DNA of 8,052 nt from Bacteroidales bacterium (GTDB lineage: Bacteria; Bacteroidota; Bacteroidia; Bacteroidales; UBA932): the NCBI GenBank assembly GCA_024401945.1, contig JAKSKC010000059.1, positions 1-8,052 on the forward strand. The letters are read 5' to 3'. The number at the start of each line of letters is the position of its first letter. Position 1 is the first letter of the stretch. Below are positions 5,294 to 8,052 of this stretch, piece after piece. A model generated the notes under the pieces. It was not told the origin of the DNA. It saw only the letters and a list, made by a program, of their open reading frames with translations, and ran no database searches. The translations under genes and the position numbers were made by a program.

Positions 5294-6613
5294 TTATCCG
5301 CTGAAATCCACATTGGAAAACGCTAAGGTAGGTATAAGTTTTGACATACATTCCCTCGCATCGTCCGCCGCCGCAATGAAATTGTTCCAAAGTTCCGTGA
5401 AATTGCCCGTAACCAGCATCTCCCGGACCGGCCACATAATCTTCCCGTCCTTGAAGACGAAGCCCTCCACACCGAACGAAAAGTCGCCCGTGGCGCTGTT
5501 GGAATTGCCTCCGTTGAAATCCGTTACGAGTATCCCTTCGCCGCAGAGACGCAGGATGTCATCCCTGGAAGTACCTTTTTCCGGCCAGGCCGGAATCCTC
5601 GGACGGACCGCACTCTCGGCAGTGGCCGGCATCCCGAGCTTGTTGGACATATAGGTGTTGAGGAAATATTCCTTTATCACCCCCTTGTCTATTATGTTCC
5701 TCTCCACGGTGGCGACACCTTCCGAATCGAAGCTCCTCGAATTCGAGCTGCCCTTCCTGCGCCCTTCGTCGGTTATGGTCATCCCTTCGGGGAAGACCTT
5801 CTGCCCGAGCTTCCCTTCGAGGAAGGAATCGTGCTGCTGGATGGAATATCCGCTCAGGGCCCTCAGGACAGGGGATACCACCCTGGAAGCCACGTTGCTG
5901 TCCACAACCATATTGCATTTCCTGCTCCGGCAGCTGTGAGGTCCCCTTTTCGCAACCGCGTTGCGGTATGCCGTCCGGCCGCAGCCGGCAAGGTCGATGC
6001 CGTCGATGCGCGGACTTTCATCCCACCAGTCGGAACTGAGCAGGTTGCCCTTCCCGTCGGAGACGGTCACCTCCATATAGCAGGAGAAACTGGTCTCCGT
6101 CTGGCGGCAGAAGGTCCCCTGGCTGTCCATGATGAGATTGTCGTAGATCTCGTCGGAATACTCTCCCTCCTGGGATACGAGCCCTTCGCCGTCCGTACTC
6201 ATCTGAAGCGCCATCCTTATCCTGTCCTGGGGGGTGACGTCGAAATATCTTTCGTCGAGAAGCCCCATCTCCCTTCCGCTGACTGCGTCCTTCTCCACCC
6301 TTGACTGGTCCGGAAGGTCCCTGCAAGGGTCCGGTGCCAGCATGCGCACGGTGTCGGCGGCCTTGAAGATGAAGGCGCGCAACGAACTTTCCGAGAGCTT
6401 GTTCGTCGAGAAGTTCCCGTATCTGCCGTCCACGAACAGCGAGACTGTGATGCTGCGGTCCTGACAGGAAGTGACCTTGTCCACTCCGCCGTCCAGAACT
6501 GCCACAAGCTCCATATGGCTTTTGCACAGGTTGACCCTGCTCTTTGACGCTCCCGCTTCCCGGGCATAGTCAAGACAGGACCTGCACAGATCTATTTCCT
6601 GCTCCGTTATCAT
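5294..6613 (-). CDS. pmbA: TldD/PmbA family protease subunit, PmbA (TldE)
   Basis: The non-metal subunit of the TldD/E protease, a cytosolic heterodimer that trims unfolded peptides; in E. coli it removes the microcin B17 leader and degrades the antitoxin CcdA. The 439-residue product aligns by eye with E. coli PmbA through most of its length: an N-terminal domain with VAVLDGGVDKVTSCQDRSIT (37-56), then RSFDSEGV (293-300), DKGVIKEYFLNTYMSNKLGM (309-328), GDFSFGVEGF (377-386) and VTGNFTELW (401-409). The HExxxH zinc motif is absent, as expected for this subunit. Its ATG lies 1 base after the tldD stop and has a good Shine-Dalgarno sequence (6621-6626), which is unusual in this window. The pairing with tldD supports equal expression of both subunits. 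Its natural substrate in Bacteroidales is not evident. Confidence 0.95.
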   Translation of the reverse strand: MITEQEIDLCRSCLDYAREAGASKSRVNLCKSHMELVAVLDGGVDKVTSCQDRSITVSLFVDGRYGNFSTNKLSESSLRAFIFKAADTVRMLAPDPCRDLPDQSRVEKDAVSGREMGLLDERYFDVTPQDRIRMALQMSTDGEGLVSQEGEYSDEIYDNLIMDSQGTFCRQTETSFSCYMEVTVSDGKGNLLSSDWWDESPRIDGIDLAGCGRTAYRNAVAKRGPHSCRSRKCNMVVDSNVASRVVSPVLRALSGYSIQQHDSFLEGKLGQKVFPEGMTITDEGRRKGSSNSRSFDSEGVATVERNIIDKGVIKEYFLNTYMSNKLGMPATAESAVRPRIPAWPEKGTSRDDILRLCGEGILVTDFNGGNSNSATGDFSFGVEGFVFKDGKIMWPVREMLVTGNFTELWNNFIAAADDARECMSKLIPTLAFSNVDFSG

Positions 6614-6614
6614 A

Positions 6615-8052
6615 TCATTCTCCTCCTACCGTCAGATTCCCGACCAGGACGGAAGGGATGCCGCAGGACACCGCCACGCTCTGTTCCTTCCCGCAGGTCC
6701 AGGTGCCGTTGTCTATCCTGAGGTCTCCGGCCACCGCCCTTATGTCGGACAGGGCCCTCGGACCGTTGCCGACTATGTTGAGGTCCTTCACAGGCATCGT
6801 CAGCCTGCCGTTCTCGATGAGGAACCCGCTCTTTACGTAAAAGGTGAAATCACCTTCTCCTATTTTCACCTGACCGTTCGAGAACCTGTTGACGAAGATT
6901 CCCTTGTCCACGGAGGAGATCAGGTCCTGCAGAGTGCCGTCCCCGCCGTTCTCCATATAGGTCGCGCGCATCCTCGGGATGGGATTGTAACGGAACGATT
7001 CCCTGCGGCCGTTCCCCGTCGGCGCCACTCCGTACCAGCGCGCGCTGACCCTGTCGTGCAGATACGAGCTCAGCACTCCGTCCTCCACCATTGCGGTCTT
7101 CTGCCCCGGAACCCCTTCGTCGTCGAAATTGAGCGAGCCGCGGTTGCCCTTTATGGTGCCGTCATCCACTATCGTGATGCCCTTCGGACATATCCTCCTG
7201 CCCATCTTGTCGGCGAATATGGACTGTCCCTTGCGGTTGAAATCGGCCTCGAATGCGTGCCCCATAGCCTCGTGGAGCAGGATCCCGGAGGCTCCCGCGC
7301 CCATTACGACGCTCATCCGGCCTCCCTTCGGCCTCCTTGCGTCGAACATCTCGTCAACTCCCTGCACCGCCTCCTCCACTATTTCGTTCACCAGTTCTTC
7401 CGTGAGGAATTCGGTGCCCGTCCTGAAACTCCTTCCGACGGACCTGTCCTCCGTCCGGTCCCCCTGCCGGAAGATTATGGATACCGACAGGCTCGCGAGC
7501 GGTCTTGTGTCATATTTCAATTCGCCGAACGAATTGTACATCATTATGTCGCTCACCGAATCCGACAGGCTCGCTATCACCTTGACGGTGCGCGGCTCCT
7601 TTTCGCGTATGCCCCTGTCTATCCTCTCGAGGAAGGGTACGAACTCCGAATTCTTCGCCTTCCGCCAGTCTCCATCCATCGGGAACCTGTCGGCGGCCGG
7701 GTTCGGCCGGCCGAAATACCTGCTGCCCTCCGAAACTGCCACCGGCTCCGTCCTTCGCGACGTGCATATCGACGATGCGGCCCTTGCCGCCGTCAGGAGC
7801 TCGGGCATCTCAGTGCTCTCGGCATAGGCGTAACCTGTCTTCTCGCCGTCCAGCACGCGTATCCCGCAGCCGTAGGCCAGGTCCTCGCCTCCGGAGGAGA
7901 CGCAGGAATCCCTCAGAAGTATCTCGCTGTAGAAACTGTCCTCGAAATACAGGTCGCAGTAGTCCCCTCCGTTGCGGAGAGCCTCGCCGGCAAGCTGCTC
8001 CAGCTGCGCCTCCGTAACGCCGAAAAGATTGAGATAGTATTCTTTATTCAGT
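6615..8052 (-). CDS. tldD: TldD zinc metalloprotease subunit (5' end outside window)
   Basis: Catalytic zinc subunit of the TldD/E protease. The reading frame is open to the right edge: 478 codons are visible from 8051 to the TGA at 6615-6617. The visible N-terminal stretch (LFGVTEAQLEQLAGEALR, then YCDLYFEDSF) is typical TldD, so the GTG at 7856 is internal and the true start lies at least two codons beyond the window. The family's nearly 480-residue length means very little is missing. Visible residues 260-265 are HEAMGH (7274-7257), holding two zinc-ligand histidines and the catalytic Glu. The third ligand should be the Cys of TWTCGKE (visible residue 453, 6695-6693). Other family marks are DDEGVPGQ, PTGNGRRES and the C-terminal VGNLTVGGE. 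It is followed after 1 base by pmbA. The promoter must lie outside the window. Confidence 0.96.
   Translation of the reverse strand, partial: LNKEYYLNLFGVTEAQLEQLAGEALRNGGDYCDLYFEDSFYSEILLRDSCVSSGGEDLAYGCGIRVLDGEKTGYAYAESTEMPELLTAARAASSICTSRRTEPVAVSEGSRYFGRPNPAADRFPMDGDWRKAKNSEFVPFLERIDRGIREKEPRTVKVIASLSDSVSDIMMYNSFGELKYDTRPLASLSVSIIFRQGDRTEDRSVGRSFRTGTEFLTEELVNEIVEEAVQGVDEMFDARRPKGGRMSVVMGAGASGILLHEAMGHAFEADFNRKGQSIFADKMGRRICPKGITIVDDGTIKGNRGSLNFDDEGVPGQKTAMVEDGVLSSYLHDRVSARWYGVAPTGNGRRESFRYNPIPRMRATYMENGGDGTLQDLISSVDKGIFVNRFSNGQVKIGEGDFTFYVKSGFLIENGRLTMPVKDLNIVGNGPRALSDIRAVAGDLRIDNGTWTCGKEQSVAVSCGIPSVLVGNLTVGGE
6621..6626 (-). promoter_or_regulatory. Shine-Dalgarno sequence for pmbA within the tldD end
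   Basis: GGAGGA on the minus strand lies 7 bases before the pmbA ATG and at the same time encodes the Gly-Gly of the TldD C-terminus. It is the only strong Shine-Dalgarno match before a gene in the window; rplS and grpE have none. Ribosomes of Bacteroidota use this signal little, so it may be a by-product of the conserved TldD end (TVGG), or may help re-initiation at the 1-base junction. Confidence 0.5.

Noticed and set aside
7854..7856. GTG as a start codon giving a shorter tldD product
   Set aside because: The frame is open for 65 more codons to the window edge and these encode conserved TldD N-terminal sequence, so the GTG is internal.
1..8052. CRISPR arrays, insertion sequences, integrase or prophage genes, defence genes, RiPP clusters
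   Set aside because: No spaced direct repeats, transposase or integrase motifs, or extra peptide genes are visible; all protein-coding space is filled by eight core-type genes.

Overview
The window comes from the chromosome of a member of the Bacteroidota, most likely the order Bacteroidales. The two clear promoters have the phylum's TAnnTTTG -7 element with a TTG/TTTG -33 element 19 bases upstream. Most start codons lack a Shine-Dalgarno sequence, the tRNA gene does not encode its 3' CCA, and the proteins read as the Bacteroidales versions of their families. The species cannot be fixed from this sequence. All genes lie on the minus strand, so transcription runs from the right edge to the left, and coding density is very high. 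No mobile element, CRISPR array or prophage is visible. I see ordinary core genome with a few unusual details and no evidence for a new multi-gene system.

Right block (8052 to 2319): tldD (5' end outside the window), pmbA/tldE, slyD, a family 2 glycosyltransferase and trkA follow one another with gaps of 1, 18 and 9 bases and a final 4-base ATGA overlap, so they probably form one operon. TldD and PmbA make the heteromeric TldD/E metalloprotease. SlyD is a prolyl isomerase/chaperone with a Cys/His metal-binding tail. The glycosyltransferase resembles rhamnosyltransferase-type enzymes of surface polysaccharide synthesis. TrkA is the NAD-binding gating subunit of a K+ uptake system. These functions have no obvious common pathway.

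Middle block (2315 to 591): grpE and dnaJ, the nucleotide-exchange factor and J-domain co-chaperone of DnaK, are 6 bases apart behind their own promoter. That promoter starts within about 10 bases of the trkA stop, and its -33 box overlaps a perfect inverted repeat.

Left block (586 to 1): rplS (ribosomal protein bL19) has a promoter starting 4 bases after the dnaJ stop, then a leader with a small hairpin. A tRNA-Arg(ACG) gene begins 8 bases after the rplS stop and is followed within 3 bases by a strong intrinsic terminator. The two were probably made as one transcript and separated by RNase P. The tRNA carries A19 and U56 in place of the nearly universal G19-C56 pair, which is the most striking small observation here.

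No stretch over 300 bases lacks a gene. The longest non-coding gap, 486-590, holds the rplS promoter and leader.
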